A DNA stretch of 64,000 bases, from the NCBI GenBank assembly GCA_017303615.1, contig JAFLCK010000014.1:1-64000 (forward strand), in the 5' to 3' direction. Source of the DNA: Obscuribacter phosphatis_A (GTDB lineage Bacteria > Cyanobacteriota > Vampirovibrionia > Obscuribacterales > Obscuribacteraceae). This document shows positions 52,645 to 61,003 of this stretch, one piece after another (positions within the stretch are counted from its first letter, which is position 1; each line of letters opens with the position of its first letter). The notes beneath the pieces are model-generated. The model saw only the letters and a list, made by a program, of their open reading frames with translations, searched no databases and was not told the DNA's origin. A program made the position numbers and the translations under genes.

Positions 52645-53169
52645 TTAGATTGGCTGTGCCTTATTCCAGAAAGCTTCTTTGATAGCTTTTGAGGAGTTTG
52701 ACTCAGAGCTTATTGTTACGCTGGCGGGAGCAAATAGGAAGACGCCGTCGCCGATTCTCTGCTGGTGGCCATCAATAGCCCAGCATGCGCCGGAAAGGAA
52801 GTCTACTATCCGTTGCGATTGCTCATTATCCAGCATGTGAAGGTTCAGAAGTACAGATTTCCGTCCTCTTAGGTGCTCGACAATGTCAACTGATTCTTCG
52901 AACTGTCTGGGTTCAATTACCAGAACTTCACTCATGGGTTGGGCATTTGGATGCTCCAAAACTTTAGCACCGCTTCCGATGCTTGGTCCCATGCTCACTT
53001 GCGGCTGTCTGGTCGGCATTACTGTTTCTGCCGGCGCCGCGTCGAGAGCGAGCTGACCATTTGTTGCATAAACATCGTCGGAAGTTTCGAAAAGATCTTC
53101 GAAATCTTCACGCTCGTAATTGTCTGCCGGTCCAAACCAAAAGCTCTTGAACTTTTGTACTATGCTCAC
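52645..53169 (-). CDS. sepF: Cell division protein SepF
   Basis: 174 residues, GTG at 53169 with a perfect SD (GGAGG, 6 nt upstream). A short N-terminal amphipathic helix (membrane target), a variable acidic linker, and the SepF core at about 80-165 (VIEPRQFEESVDIVEHLRGR, VLLNLHMLDNEQSQRIVDFL, DGVFLFAPASV). SepF anchors and bundles FtsZ at the division site in Firmicutes, Actinobacteria and Cyanobacteria. It lies 82 bp downstream of yggS, a common pairing. Confidence 0.93.
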   Translation of the reverse strand: MSIVQKFKSFWFGPADNYEREDFEDLFETSDDVYATNGQLALDAAPAETVMPTRQPQVSMGPSIGSGAKVLEHPNAQPMSEVLVIEPRQFEESVDIVEHLRGRKSVLLNLHMLDNEQSQRIVDFLSGACWAIDGHQQRIGDGVFLFAPASVTISSESNSSKAIKEAFWNKAQPI

Positions 53170-53251
53170 TGCCTTCCTCCTTACCCTGCGGTCCTAAATA
53201 TAAATGTCTCTACCTAATCCCTACTCTTATTTTGTCTGATAAAACTTTTTG

Positions 53252-53950
53252 CTAATTTCCGAAGATTGCTCTTCCTAATCGAATCATTGTGGAACCGTAT
53301 TTGATGGCATCACGCCAGTCGTCGCTCATGCCCATAGATAGCTCCTGCAATTCGATTTTGAATTTCAGAGCAAGTTCATCGCGGAGTTGCTTGAGTCCGA
53401 TGAAGCTTTTGCACCAAATTGTTGCATCGTCACTAAGGGGAGAAATAGTCATCAGCCCTTGAATTTGCAGTCCTTTAAGGGAAAGGAGTTCGGGCATGCA
53501 GTCATTTAGTTCTGCCGGTGAGAAGCCACCTTTGTTCTCGTCTTCCTGCATCTTTACTTGCAAGAGGATGGCTTGCACCGAATTCTTGCTCTCGGCAATA
53601 CGAGAAACTTCTTTGGCTAGTCTCAAGGAGTCGATTGAATGAATGAGAGCAAAGTTGCCGACGGCTTGTTTTGCCTTATTCGTTTGCAAATGTCCGATAA
53701 AGTGCCAGCGAATGTTTTCGATAAGTTCAGGCGAAAGTTCAGCTCTCTTCTTTAGGGCGTCCTGAATTTTGCTTTCACCGAAGTCACGCACTCCCAGTCT
53801 GTGTGCTTCTTCCAATTGATTAATTGAGGCGTGCTTAGTTACGGCGATCAGCTTGACCGGGCTAACTCCGTTCAAGTTGATAACATCGTTCACTTTTGCC
53901 AGATTGGCAGCCACGTCGCTCGAATATCCTTGATATGGGGAAGGGTTCAT
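53252..53950 (-). CDS. Pyridoxal-phosphate homeostasis protein, YggS family
   Basis: 232 residues with an alanine-racemase-like TIM barrel only. KLIAVTKHAS carries the PLP-binding Lys, and the family signatures GESKIQDALKK, WHFIGHLQTNKAK, HSIDSLRLA, LQIQGLMTISP and LSMGMSDDWRDAIKYGSTMIRLG are present. It buffers free PLP. Upstream of sepF, as in many Gram-positives and Cyanobacteria. No clear SD. Confidence 0.95.
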   Translation of the reverse strand: MNPSPYQGYSSDVAANLAKVNDVINLNGVSPVKLIAVTKHASINQLEEAHRLGVRDFGESKIQDALKKRAELSPELIENIRWHFIGHLQTNKAKQAVGNFALIHSIDSLRLAKEVSRIAESKNSVQAILLQVKMQEDENKGGFSPAELNDCMPELLSLKGLQIQGLMTISPLSDDATIWCKSFIGLKQLRDELALKFKIELQELSMGMSDDWRDAIKYGSTMIRLGRAIFGN

Positions 53951-54298
53951 TTGCGCATATTTAGCAGAGCCCCGCTGGTCTCTTTATCTTTAATACAGAC
54001 CTAAGCTGGGCAGTCGAAAAAGTGCTTTCCGAACTGGTTTTGGTTTCGGTTCGTTGAAGGCAGGCATCAAATACGATGCCAAATCTTAACGCCTACTATT
54101 AACTCTCGCACAGGATCTGTTTGTCAAGTCTCTACAGAAAATTTTTCTCAGCGGTACTGCCTTTGGTGTCATTTGTCAGTGGGTGGGTTGTATATAGAAA
54201 ACTACGACTGGGCTATGTCGAAATTTGTTCCTGGTATCTATAAAAAATATTTGTCGGGCACAGGTGGCGTGATATTGAAAATGGTGCCCGCAAAAACC
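53951..54298. other. 348-bp gap between yggS and rsmE
   Basis: No supported gene. It holds a GGCATC-AAATAC-GATGCC hairpin (54063-54080) and a 7-bp CGGGCAC/GTGCCCG pairing with a long loop just after the rsmE stop (near 54258-54290). Either could weakly terminate rsmE on the minus strand, but T-runs are poor. Confidence 0.4.
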
Positions 54299-55210
54299 TT
54301 AGTATTTGCTCATTTTTGTCAGTGTTTGGGCGGCCGTGGCTATCGCGACGATCGCCGCGGTTTCAGCTCTCAAGATATTTTGTCCCAGACTCACAGGCGA
54401 GAAACCGCTCATTTCTAAGAGCGCGACTTCGCTTGAATCCAGCCCACCTTCTGGTCCTAGTGCGACCACCAAAGTTGCACTCTTGCTAGTTTTGGGGTTG
54501 CAAAGCGCCGATAATGCTGTAACCATATCTGGTGCGTTACTTCTTTCACTCAAATGCAATAGTAGAAGCTGATCGCGGCTGTTTGACTCGCTTTCGTCCT
54601 TAATGGCTTGTGTTATTTTTTTTATCGGACGCAGTATGGGCAGTCTGTTCCGTTCGCACTGTTCGGCGGCTTCTTTGATAATCGAATGCCATCGAAGAAA
54701 TTTTGATTCGTTGTCCGCTTTATTGAAATCTTGATGAACACTACGATTGCAAATGGTTGGTTGCACGATATCGACACCTACTTCGGTAAGTTTCTCGAGC
54801 GCCCATTCGAATCTTGCCGGCTTGATCACTGGTAGCAATATCAAAATCTTTGGTCTACTAAGGTCAGTTTTTTCTGCAAGCCGACCTTCGGCATTGCAGT
54901 CGTCCTTGACTGAGGCAATACGAAAGCGAAGTGGTTCTGGTTGACCGGCTCTACTTGCAACGTCTAGCGGCTTGCGGACTGGCTTGGCGCCAGCCTGCTT
55001 TCTTTGCAAAGAAGCCCTTTGCGGTAAGCTCTCGATTATGCAATGGCAAGCGCGACCGCTGTTGTCCAAAAGCGTCACTGGGTCTCCGGCTTGCAATCTG
55101 AGCACCTTGCTCAGCTGGTGTGCCAAGTCGGGGTCGTGTAAAGCCAAGATTGAGCCTGGCTCAGCTTCATTGAGGCTGCCTTCTTCGATAAAGAAACGAT
55201 ATTGGCGCAA
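54299..55210 (-). CDS. rsmE: 16S rRNA (uracil-N3)-methyltransferase RsmE
   Basis: About 303 residues from a TTG at 55210, which gives the typical RsmE opening (M)RQYRFFIEEG. The frame continues to a TTG at 55294 but that extension is atypical. PUA-like N-terminal part (LHDPDLAHQLSKVLRLQAGD), then the SPOUT methyltransferase domain with the knot and AdoMet site (LVVALGPEGGLDSSEVALL, SPVSLGQNILRAETAAI). It methylates U1498 of 16S rRNA. An insert of about 30 residues follows the first domain. Divergent from accD. Confidence 0.88.
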   Translation of the reverse strand: MRQYRFFIEEGSLNEAEPGSILALHDPDLAHQLSKVLRLQAGDPVTLLDNSGRACHCIIESLPQRASLQRKQAGAKPVRKPLDVASRAGQPEPLRFRIASVKDDCNAEGRLAEKTDLSRPKILILLPVIKPARFEWALEKLTEVGVDIVQPTICNRSVHQDFNKADNESKFLRWHSIIKEAAEQCERNRLPILRPIKKITQAIKDESESNSRDQLLLLHLSERSNAPDMVTALSALCNPKTSKSATLVVALGPEGGLDSSEVALLEMSGFSPVSLGQNILRAETAAIVAIATAAQTLTKMSKY

Positions 55211-55360
55211 AGTCTTCGGTGAATCCTTACTTATGTTTGGTTTCAATATTAAGGTATAATTCCATGCTTCATACCTCTTGTTTCGTAAAGCCAAAAGAGT
55301 GCGCGGCTAGGTTCGGCGTTTGCTGCTTAGCCACCTCCCCAATAAGGCAGGAAGTTAATT

Positions 55361-56314
55361 ATGGACCTCAAAGAATGGTTTGCCAGCCGCCAGAAGCGCA
55401 AAGAGCTTCAAGAGAATATCAAGCTACCTTTGACAACTGAGGATTACTGTGCGCTTTGGACCCAGTGTTTTCAGTGCCGGGAGCTTCTCTATACAAAAGA
55501 CTTAAGGGCCAATCTACAGGTCTGTCCTAAATGTCAATATCATTTCAGAGTGGGCGCCCTTGACCGCATCGATCAGATTGCCGACCCGGGCAGCTTCGTC
55601 GAACTCGATGCCGAGATGACCTCGGCCGACCCTCTCAATTTTTTCGACACTGAAGCTTATGCCAAGAGGCAGAAGGAAGCCTGTCGTAAATCGGGACTGA
55701 AAGAAGCCGTACTGACAGGCATTTGTGCCATCGATAGTCAGCCTGTTGCTCTCGGAGCTATGGACTTTGGTCACTTTGGCGGCTCGATGGGTTCGGTGGT
55801 AGGCGAGAAAGTAACTAGACTGGCTGAAGAAGCTACCAACAACAAGATTCCTTTGATTGTGGTGTCCAGTTCCGGCGGCGCCAGGATGCAGGAAGGTATT
55901 CTCAGCTTGATGCAGATGGCTAAGACCAGCTCTGCTTTGAAGTCGTATCACGAAGCCGGTGGGCTCTACATATCTATCTTGGCCGAACCAACATTCGGTG
56001 GTGTCACAGCCAGTTTTGCCATGCTCGGCGACTTAGTGATTGCCGAACCGGGCGCCCGCATCGGCTTCGCCGGTAGGCGAGTTATTGAGCAGACCATCAG
56101 GCAGAAACTGCCTGCCGACTTCCAAACTGCTGAGTATCTGCTCAAGCATGGTCAGGTTGACATGGTTGTTGAGCGTGCCCGTCTGAAAGAAGTACTTTCG
56201 CGCTTGGTCTCATTTCACGATGTAAATCAAGCCGGAAAGAATGCAGCCAATGCAAATGGTGCAGGCGAAAACAATAGAAACGGCGCCGTCAAAAGTGAAC
56301 AGTTGGCAAAGTGA
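55361..56314 (+). CDS. accD: Acetyl-CoA carboxylase carboxyltransferase subunit beta
   Basis: 317 residues. N-terminal C4 zinc finger (C36, C39, C55, C58), then the crotonase-like carboxyltransferase core with DFGHFGGSMGSVVGEK, SSGGARMQEG, and the acetyl-CoA-binding region GRRVIEQTIRQKLP. With AccA it transfers the carboxyl group to acetyl-CoA, the first committed step of fatty acid synthesis. An Asn/Ala-rich tail ends in a 16-bp repeat array that contains the stop codon. Pairs with accA 74 bp downstream. Confidence 0.97.
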   Translation: MDLKEWFASRQKRKELQENIKLPLTTEDYCALWTQCFQCRELLYTKDLRANLQVCPKCQYHFRVGALDRIDQIADPGSFVELDAEMTSADPLNFFDTEAYAKRQKEACRKSGLKEAVLTGICAIDSQPVALGAMDFGHFGGSMGSVVGEKVTRLAEEATNNKIPLIVVSSSGGARMQEGILSLMQMAKTSSALKSYHEAGGLYISILAEPTFGGVTASFAMLGDLVIAEPGARIGFAGRRVIEQTIRQKLPADFQTAEYLLKHGQVDMVVERARLKEVLSRLVSFHDVNQAGKNAANANGAGENNRNGAVKSEQLAK

Positions 56315-56382
56315 GTAACTGGCAGCGTGAATAGCTGGCAAATTAAACAACCGGCAAAGTGAGTAACTGGCAAAGTGAGTAA
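56303..56382. repeat. Five 16-bp tandem repeats at the accD-accA junction
   Basis: Units close to CTGGCAAAGTGAGTAA: three near-identical copies and two diverged. The first unit contains the accD stop codon. The array fills the spacer up to the accA start and probably arose by duplication of the accD end. Confidence 0.85.
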
Positions 56383-56388
56383 TGAGTG

Positions 56389-57360
56389 ATGGCTAGTACA
56401 GAGAAAAAGATTGTTCCCCTAGAGTTTGAGCAACCGCTGGCGGTGCTGGCGCAACAAATCGAAGCCCTGGAGCGCCAGCTCGGGGACAATCCAGATCTAG
56501 AGGGCGATATCGACAGGCTGCAAGAGCAGTACAACTTGCTCAAAAAGTCTCTTTACGTTAACTTGCGTCCTATCGATCATTTGGCTATCGCGCGGCACAG
56601 TCAGAGACCTTATAGCCGTGATTATTTTTCACTTTGGGATCCGCAGTTTATGGAACTGCATGGTGATCGTAAAGGTGCAGACGATGCCGCTATGGTTGGT
56701 GGTTTGCTCAACCTGGGTGGTATCAATATGGTTGCGGTAGGCACCCAGAAAGGTCGCTCAATCAAAGAGAAGCAGGCTTGTAACTTTGGTATGCCTCAGC
56801 CCGAGGGTTACAGAAAAGCTTTGCGTCTTTTCAAACATGCCGACAAATACGGTCTGCCTATACTTACGTTGATAGATACACCCGGTGCCTATCCGGGTCT
56901 ATCTGCCGAGGAGCACAATCAAGCGCAAGCCATCGCTGAGAATCTTTTTGAACTTGCTGGTCTGAGGGTGCCTGTGGTTGCCGTCGTTACCGGCGAGGGC
57001 GGCTCCGGCGGCGCCCTTGCTATCGGTGTTGCTAATCGTATTTTGATGCTTGAGCATTCGGTTTATTCGGTGATTTCGCCCGAAGGCTGTGCCTCAATTC
57101 TATGGCGTTCCAACGACAAGGTGCCCGATGCCTGTCAGGCTATGAAAATGACTGCTCGCGAGATTTTGCAATTGGGCGTCATCGACGAAGTAATTGATGA
57201 GCCCTTGGGCGGTGCCCATCATGACCATCAGTTGGCTGCCAGAAATCTCGGTGAAGCCATAGTCAGACAAATGAAGTCTCTTCTGCAGATGAGTAAAGAC
57301 GAGATTCGCATTGACAGGCAAAGCAAGTTCCGTGCTTTCGGAGCTTTTGCTGAAAACTAG
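56389..57360 (+). CDS. accA: Acetyl-CoA carboxylase carboxyltransferase subunit alpha
   Basis: 323 residues from ATG 56389 (a GTG lies just before). Hallmarks: FEQPLAVLAQQIEALE helix, RPYSRDYFSLWDPQFMELHGDR, FGMPQPEGYRKALRLF, DTPGAYPG, GEGGSGGALAIGVANRILMLEHSVYSVISPEGCASILW, and the helix at the end. It forms the heterotetrameric carboxyltransferase with AccD. No SD is seen; the repeats upstream occupy that place. Confidence 0.97.
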   Translation: MASTEKKIVPLEFEQPLAVLAQQIEALERQLGDNPDLEGDIDRLQEQYNLLKKSLYVNLRPIDHLAIARHSQRPYSRDYFSLWDPQFMELHGDRKGADDAAMVGGLLNLGGINMVAVGTQKGRSIKEKQACNFGMPQPEGYRKALRLFKHADKYGLPILTLIDTPGAYPGLSAEEHNQAQAIAENLFELAGLRVPVVAVVTGEGGSGGALAIGVANRILMLEHSVYSVISPEGCASILWRSNDKVPDACQAMKMTAREILQLGVIDEVIDEPLGGAHHDHQLAARNLGEAIVRQMKSLLQMSKDEIRIDRQSKFRAFGAFAEN

Positions 57361-57428
57361 ATTGACGGCTTCCTCTAGAGACTAAAGTCCAAAGCCACAG
57401 TGCAAAGAGCCGATGCTTGCCGCCCTAG

Positions 57429-59132
57429 CTACTTTGATTGTCCGCGCTTGGCTTTCTTGAGCAGGTCTTTTGCTTGCTTGCTGTAAGTAGATTTGCTGGA
57501 AACTTCTTTCAGTAAGCTGATGGCATCGTTGAACTTTTTGTCTTTCATGTGCTGTTTTGCTACAGATAGACAACATAGCTCGTATTGACCGATCTCTTCT
57601 TCGCTGAGTGTGCCTTCTTGTTTGTCTTGCTTAAGTAGGGTCAAGGCTTTGGAAAACTTGCCGGCTTTGATCAGTTGATCGACGTCTTCTTCGTCTTCTT
57701 TGGTGGCGGATTTGGTGCTGTCAGCGGGCTTGCCTGAGAGCAAACCTTGCACATTGCCGGCATTGGTGGCAAACATAATGACGGCGCCAAGCAATATCAA
57801 GCTTGCTACTATGGGTAGTGCAACCAAGGCTTTTCTGGCCATGCCGCCGTCGCCACTGCCGGTGCGTCCAGCCGAGAAGGTTACGCCCGGTTGGCTGGAA
57901 TGTTCAGCGTGTCTTTGCGCTTCACGATAAGCTTGCACTTGCTCTGCATAATTGCTGGCTTGGGTGCGCACCGGCTGCGGTGGTACAGCTTCCTGCGGGC
58001 CGGTAGTACTCATTGCTTCATAACCCAGTCCGCCGCCGGTCATTTCTCTTGTGTTGGGCCTAGCGCCCAGCATATCCCTGGATTCTTTTCGAGGATGCAA
58101 GGTATCGTCTTGGGCGAGCGGACCGGGAATGATGGTATCTCTCATCGCTTCCCTCTGCACGGTCGGAGTTGGTTTCTCCGGTTCGAGCGAGATTTTTTCC
58201 AGGGCTTCTATTAGTTCGTCCATGGTCTGATAACGATCAGCTGGACTCTTTGAGAGAGTCTTATTGACCAGAGCCACCAGATCTGGAGGGAAAGGAAGGT
58301 CCGGACGCATCTCGTCTATTGGTTTGGGTGCGTCGGACAACTGCATGGCCATTACTCGCACCAGTTCTTCGTGCTGGAAAGGTACTTCGCCTGTGAGGGT
58401 TTCGTACATGACGATGCCGAAAGAATAGATATCGCTGCGATGATCGACCTTACTCGAGGTGCACTGCTCGGGGCTCATATATGTAGGGCTGCCGCAAACG
58501 GTACCGGTGCGGGTGATCTTGGCTTGGTCCGATTCTTCTTGCACCAAGCGGGCGATACCAAAGTCGACCACGATAGGAAAATTCTTCTGACCGCCCCGCT
58601 CCACCAAGACAATATTTTCGGGCTTGATGTCTCGGTGCACGACCCCTTGTCGATGCGCTTCTCCTAGAGCAGCGCAGACCTGGGTAAAGACCGGAATGGA
58701 ATCTTCCACCGAGAGGTGATTGATTTCTGAAATGACGTCGGAAAGAGGAATACCGTTCAGTAAGTCCATGGCGATGTATGGTCTACCGCCGCCTTGGGGG
58801 ATTACTCCGAAGTCGTAAATAGTAATGATGTTTGGATGGTTCAGTCGAGACGATGCCTTGGCTTCTTGTTTGAATCGCTTGATGAATTCATCGTCTGAGA
58901 CAAGGTAGTCGTGCAGAACTTTGACCGCCACTTCACGTCCGATAAGTTCTTGCACCGCTCTATAGACGGTACCGGCCGAACCTTGGCCGATTACAGATTG
59001 AATTTTATAGCGACCTTCAACCACCATCCCGAGAAGGGGATCGTCACCGACGGTGACCATGGAGGAACCGTCTCTGGGACAGATATCCTGGTCTCCGGCA
59101 GTCTGAAAGTTACATATCAGACAGAGTTTCAT
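57429..59132 (-). CDS. Transmembrane Ser/Thr kinase with N-terminal zinc-ribbon-like motif
   Basis: 567 residues. Short Cys motif at the N-terminus (C4-x2-C7 ... C18, with CPRDG), as in zinc-ribbon kinases. Kinase domain at about 40-305: GQGSAG glycine loop, Lys71, HRD 166-168, DFG 190-192, SPTYMSPEQC. A Pro/Gln/Thr-rich linker, one membrane helix at about 440-462, and a short helical tail with a TPR-like repeat. No SD before ATG 59132. Divergent from the MFS gene. Substrate unknown. Confidence 0.92.
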   Translation of the reverse strand: MKLCLICNFQTAGDQDICPRDGSSMVTVGDDPLLGMVVEGRYKIQSVIGQGSAGTVYRAVQELIGREVAVKVLHDYLVSDDEFIKRFKQEAKASSRLNHPNIITIYDFGVIPQGGGRPYIAMDLLNGIPLSDVISEINHLSVEDSIPVFTQVCAALGEAHRQGVVHRDIKPENIVLVERGGQKNFPIVVDFGIARLVQEESDQAKITRTGTVCGSPTYMSPEQCTSSKVDHRSDIYSFGIVMYETLTGEVPFQHEELVRVMAMQLSDAPKPIDEMRPDLPFPPDLVALVNKTLSKSPADRYQTMDELIEALEKISLEPEKPTPTVQREAMRDTIIPGPLAQDDTLHPRKESRDMLGARPNTREMTGGGLGYEAMSTTGPQEAVPPQPVRTQASNYAEQVQAYREAQRHAEHSSQPGVTFSAGRTGSGDGGMARKALVALPIVASLILLGAVIMFATNAGNVQGLLSGKPADSTKSATKEDEEDVDQLIKAGKFSKALTLLKQDKQEGTLSEEEIGQYELCCLSVAKQHMKDKKFNDAISLLKEVSSKSTYSKQAKDLLKKAKRGQSK

Positions 59133-59230
59133 GTGTTTTGCCCAGCTTTAAGCCAGTCTTTCTAGTAAGTCACGCCAACGCAGTTAACAAAAGATTCCCG
59201 ACGCCTTTATATTACTTTTAATTACCCTTG

Positions 59231-59246
59231 GTTTGGAATACCAAAC
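59231..59246. promoter_or_regulatory. 16-bp palindrome in the kinase-MFS divergent region
   Basis: GTTTGG-AATA-CCAAAC, perfect 6-bp arms with a 4-bp centre. The same 6-4-6 form (GTTTAG-ATAC-CTAAAC) occurs at 46792-46807. Possible operator. Confidence 0.35.
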
Positions 59247-59365
59247 ATCGATATCGGCTCAAGCTTAATATCACTACAAACTGTAACACTCGGTCCTAGG
59301 GTCCTAGATGCTAAGGTGGATAATTTAGGTCGGCTAAAAGACTATTCGACGACTAAGGCAAATAA

Positions 59366-60571
59366 GTGGAAGTGAAAGAGAAAAGCAGCAAATCGGCCCT
59401 GTTCCTCATATTCCTGACGGTCTTTATCGACCTGGTGGGTTTCGGGCTTGTCATACCCATCTTGCCTACCTATGCCCGTGAACTCCAGGCTAGCGAAAGC
59501 ACGGTCGGCTGGTTAATCGCCAGCTATTCGATCATGCAGTTCTTGTTTACTCCCTTCTGGGGGCGTCTGTCTGATAAAGTCGGACGTCGCCCGGTTCTGC
59601 TCCTCAGTTTGGCGGCTTCTTTCTTTGGCTATCTAATTTGGGGCTTTGCGCATTCATTAGTTTGGCTTTTTGTCAGCCGCATTGTTGCTGGCTTTGGCAA
59701 TGCCAATATTGCTGTAGCCCAAGCATATATTTCTGATGTCACCACCGAAGAAAACCGAGCCAAAGGCATGGGTCTGGTTGGTGCGGCTTTCGGTTTGGGC
59801 TTTGTGCTCGGACCGGCGCTTGGTCTTGGGGTTTGCTATCTCTCCAATGACCTGCACACGGTCGGTCTAGTGGCTGCAGGCTTTAGTCTTATCGACTTGA
59901 TTTTGACCGCCATGCTCTTGCCTGAACCTAAAGATCGCGGCGACTTCGGCAAAGATCGCTTTGGTCTATCGCCTGAATTCATCTTTAAAACCCTGAATAG
60001 CGACAAGCTGAGAGTTTCATTCTTGATATTTTTCGTTTCCACTTTTGCCTTCGCCAATATGGAAGCGACCTTGGTTCTTTTGACGATGAAGCAGTTTCAG
60101 TGGGGACCGCGTGAGAACATGTGGATGTTTCTCTACATCGGTTTCTGGATAATCGTGGTGCAGGGCGGCTTGATTCGCCGCTTGACCAAGAAGAATAATG
60201 AAAAGGGTTTGATTTCAGTAGGCACCCTGCTTACTGCAATTGGTTTAGCAATTGTTGCCTTTTCAGGCAATCCCACTATGCTTTATGTCGCTCTCGGCGT
60301 GCTTTCAATTGGGTCAAGCATAAACAACCCTTGCAATCAAAGTATGATTTCAAAGTTGGCTGAGCATCAATATGTCGGCGGTGTCTTGGGACTCGGTCAA
60401 TCTCTTTCCACCCTCGGTCGTATACTCGGACCAATCGTCGGCTGTTTCCTCTTTGAGAAAGTAGGCAGTGCCAGTCCATATTATGCCGGTGCCGCTTTCA
60501 TGCTCCTTGCCTGTTTATTGAGCTTTGCCTTGCCTAAGCTGGGCCAAGAAAGTCAGCCCGCCCAGAGCTAG
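59366..60571 (+). CDS. MFS transporter (TetA/DHA1-like)
   Basis: 401 residues, GTG start at 59366 with AAGG about 10 nt ahead. Twelve membrane segments. Motif A between TM2 and TM3 (GRLSDKVGRRPVLL), Asp in TM1 (IFLTVFIDLVGFGLVIPILP), and GPALG in TM5. Proton-driven drug or metabolite export is likely, but many such proteins have other substrates. Confidence 0.92.
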   Translation: MEVKEKSSKSALFLIFLTVFIDLVGFGLVIPILPTYARELQASESTVGWLIASYSIMQFLFTPFWGRLSDKVGRRPVLLLSLAASFFGYLIWGFAHSLVWLFVSRIVAGFGNANIAVAQAYISDVTTEENRAKGMGLVGAAFGLGFVLGPALGLGVCYLSNDLHTVGLVAAGFSLIDLILTAMLLPEPKDRGDFGKDRFGLSPEFIFKTLNSDKLRVSFLIFFVSTFAFANMEATLVLLTMKQFQWGPRENMWMFLYIGFWIIVVQGGLIRRLTKKNNEKGLISVGTLLTAIGLAIVAFSGNPTMLYVALGVLSIGSSINNPCNQSMISKLAEHQYVGGVLGLGQSLSTLGRILGPIVGCFLFEKVGSASPYYAGAAFMLLACLLSFALPKLGQESQPAQS

Positions 60572-60656
60572 CTCGAACCGATTGCTTTTGACTTTCACTT
60601 GTTTAGAGATTCTCTTGGCAAGGCCGGCTTTTTATGAGCCTCTTGTATGACTTATG

Positions 60657-60665
60657 TGATATATT
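60657..60665 (+). promoter_or_regulatory. Candidate extended -10 for the small gene and ArgH-like lyase
   Basis: TGATATATT (TG-n-TATATT), about 160 nt before the small basic gene at 60824. No matching -35. Confidence 0.35.
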
Positions 60666-60823
60666 ATTTTTGACTCAGCTTGAGTTTTCTATGTGAAGTC
60701 TTGAGGGGAGCAATTTTCAAGTCGACCTGTGGGTTTGCTTGTCAATTGACTGAATGGAACAAATGCCATAGGTCCGGCGTCTCTTTTAAAATCCTTCAAA
60801 TAAAAAACAAAGAAAAGCGAATT

Positions 60824-60994
60824 ATGAGTAAGAAAAAAAACGATAAAAACCAAAAGAAGAGGCTGAACGAAGCTAGCCTCAAGCCTAACTGTCTAGTTTC
60901 GCAAGATGTGCAAAAGCGCTATCAGCAGGAACTAAGTCGTTATCAACTCCAGATCAAGAAAAAGTTGGAGTTGGACTCTTTCAAAGCGGCCTGA
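60824..60994 (+). CDS. 56-residue basic protein (hypothetical)
   Basis: From ATG 60824 (MSKKKNDKNQKKRLNEASL). The frame is open upstream to 60680 but that part is AT-rich intergenic sequence and unlikely to be coded. Very Lys-rich with a helical C-terminal half (QDVQKRYQQELSRYQLQIKKK). The SD is weak. It ends 9 bp before the ArgH-like gene, probably co-transcribed. No family recognised. Confidence 0.5.
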   Translation: MSKKKNDKNQKKRLNEASLKPNCLVSQDVQKRYQQELSRYQLQIKKKLELDSFKAA

Positions 60995-61003
60995 TAGGAC
61001 GAT

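Noticed and set aside
54173..54418. 81-codon open frame in the yggS-rsmE gap
   Set aside because: Its second half overlaps the rsmE coding region in antisense, there is no SD, and the composition is intergenic.
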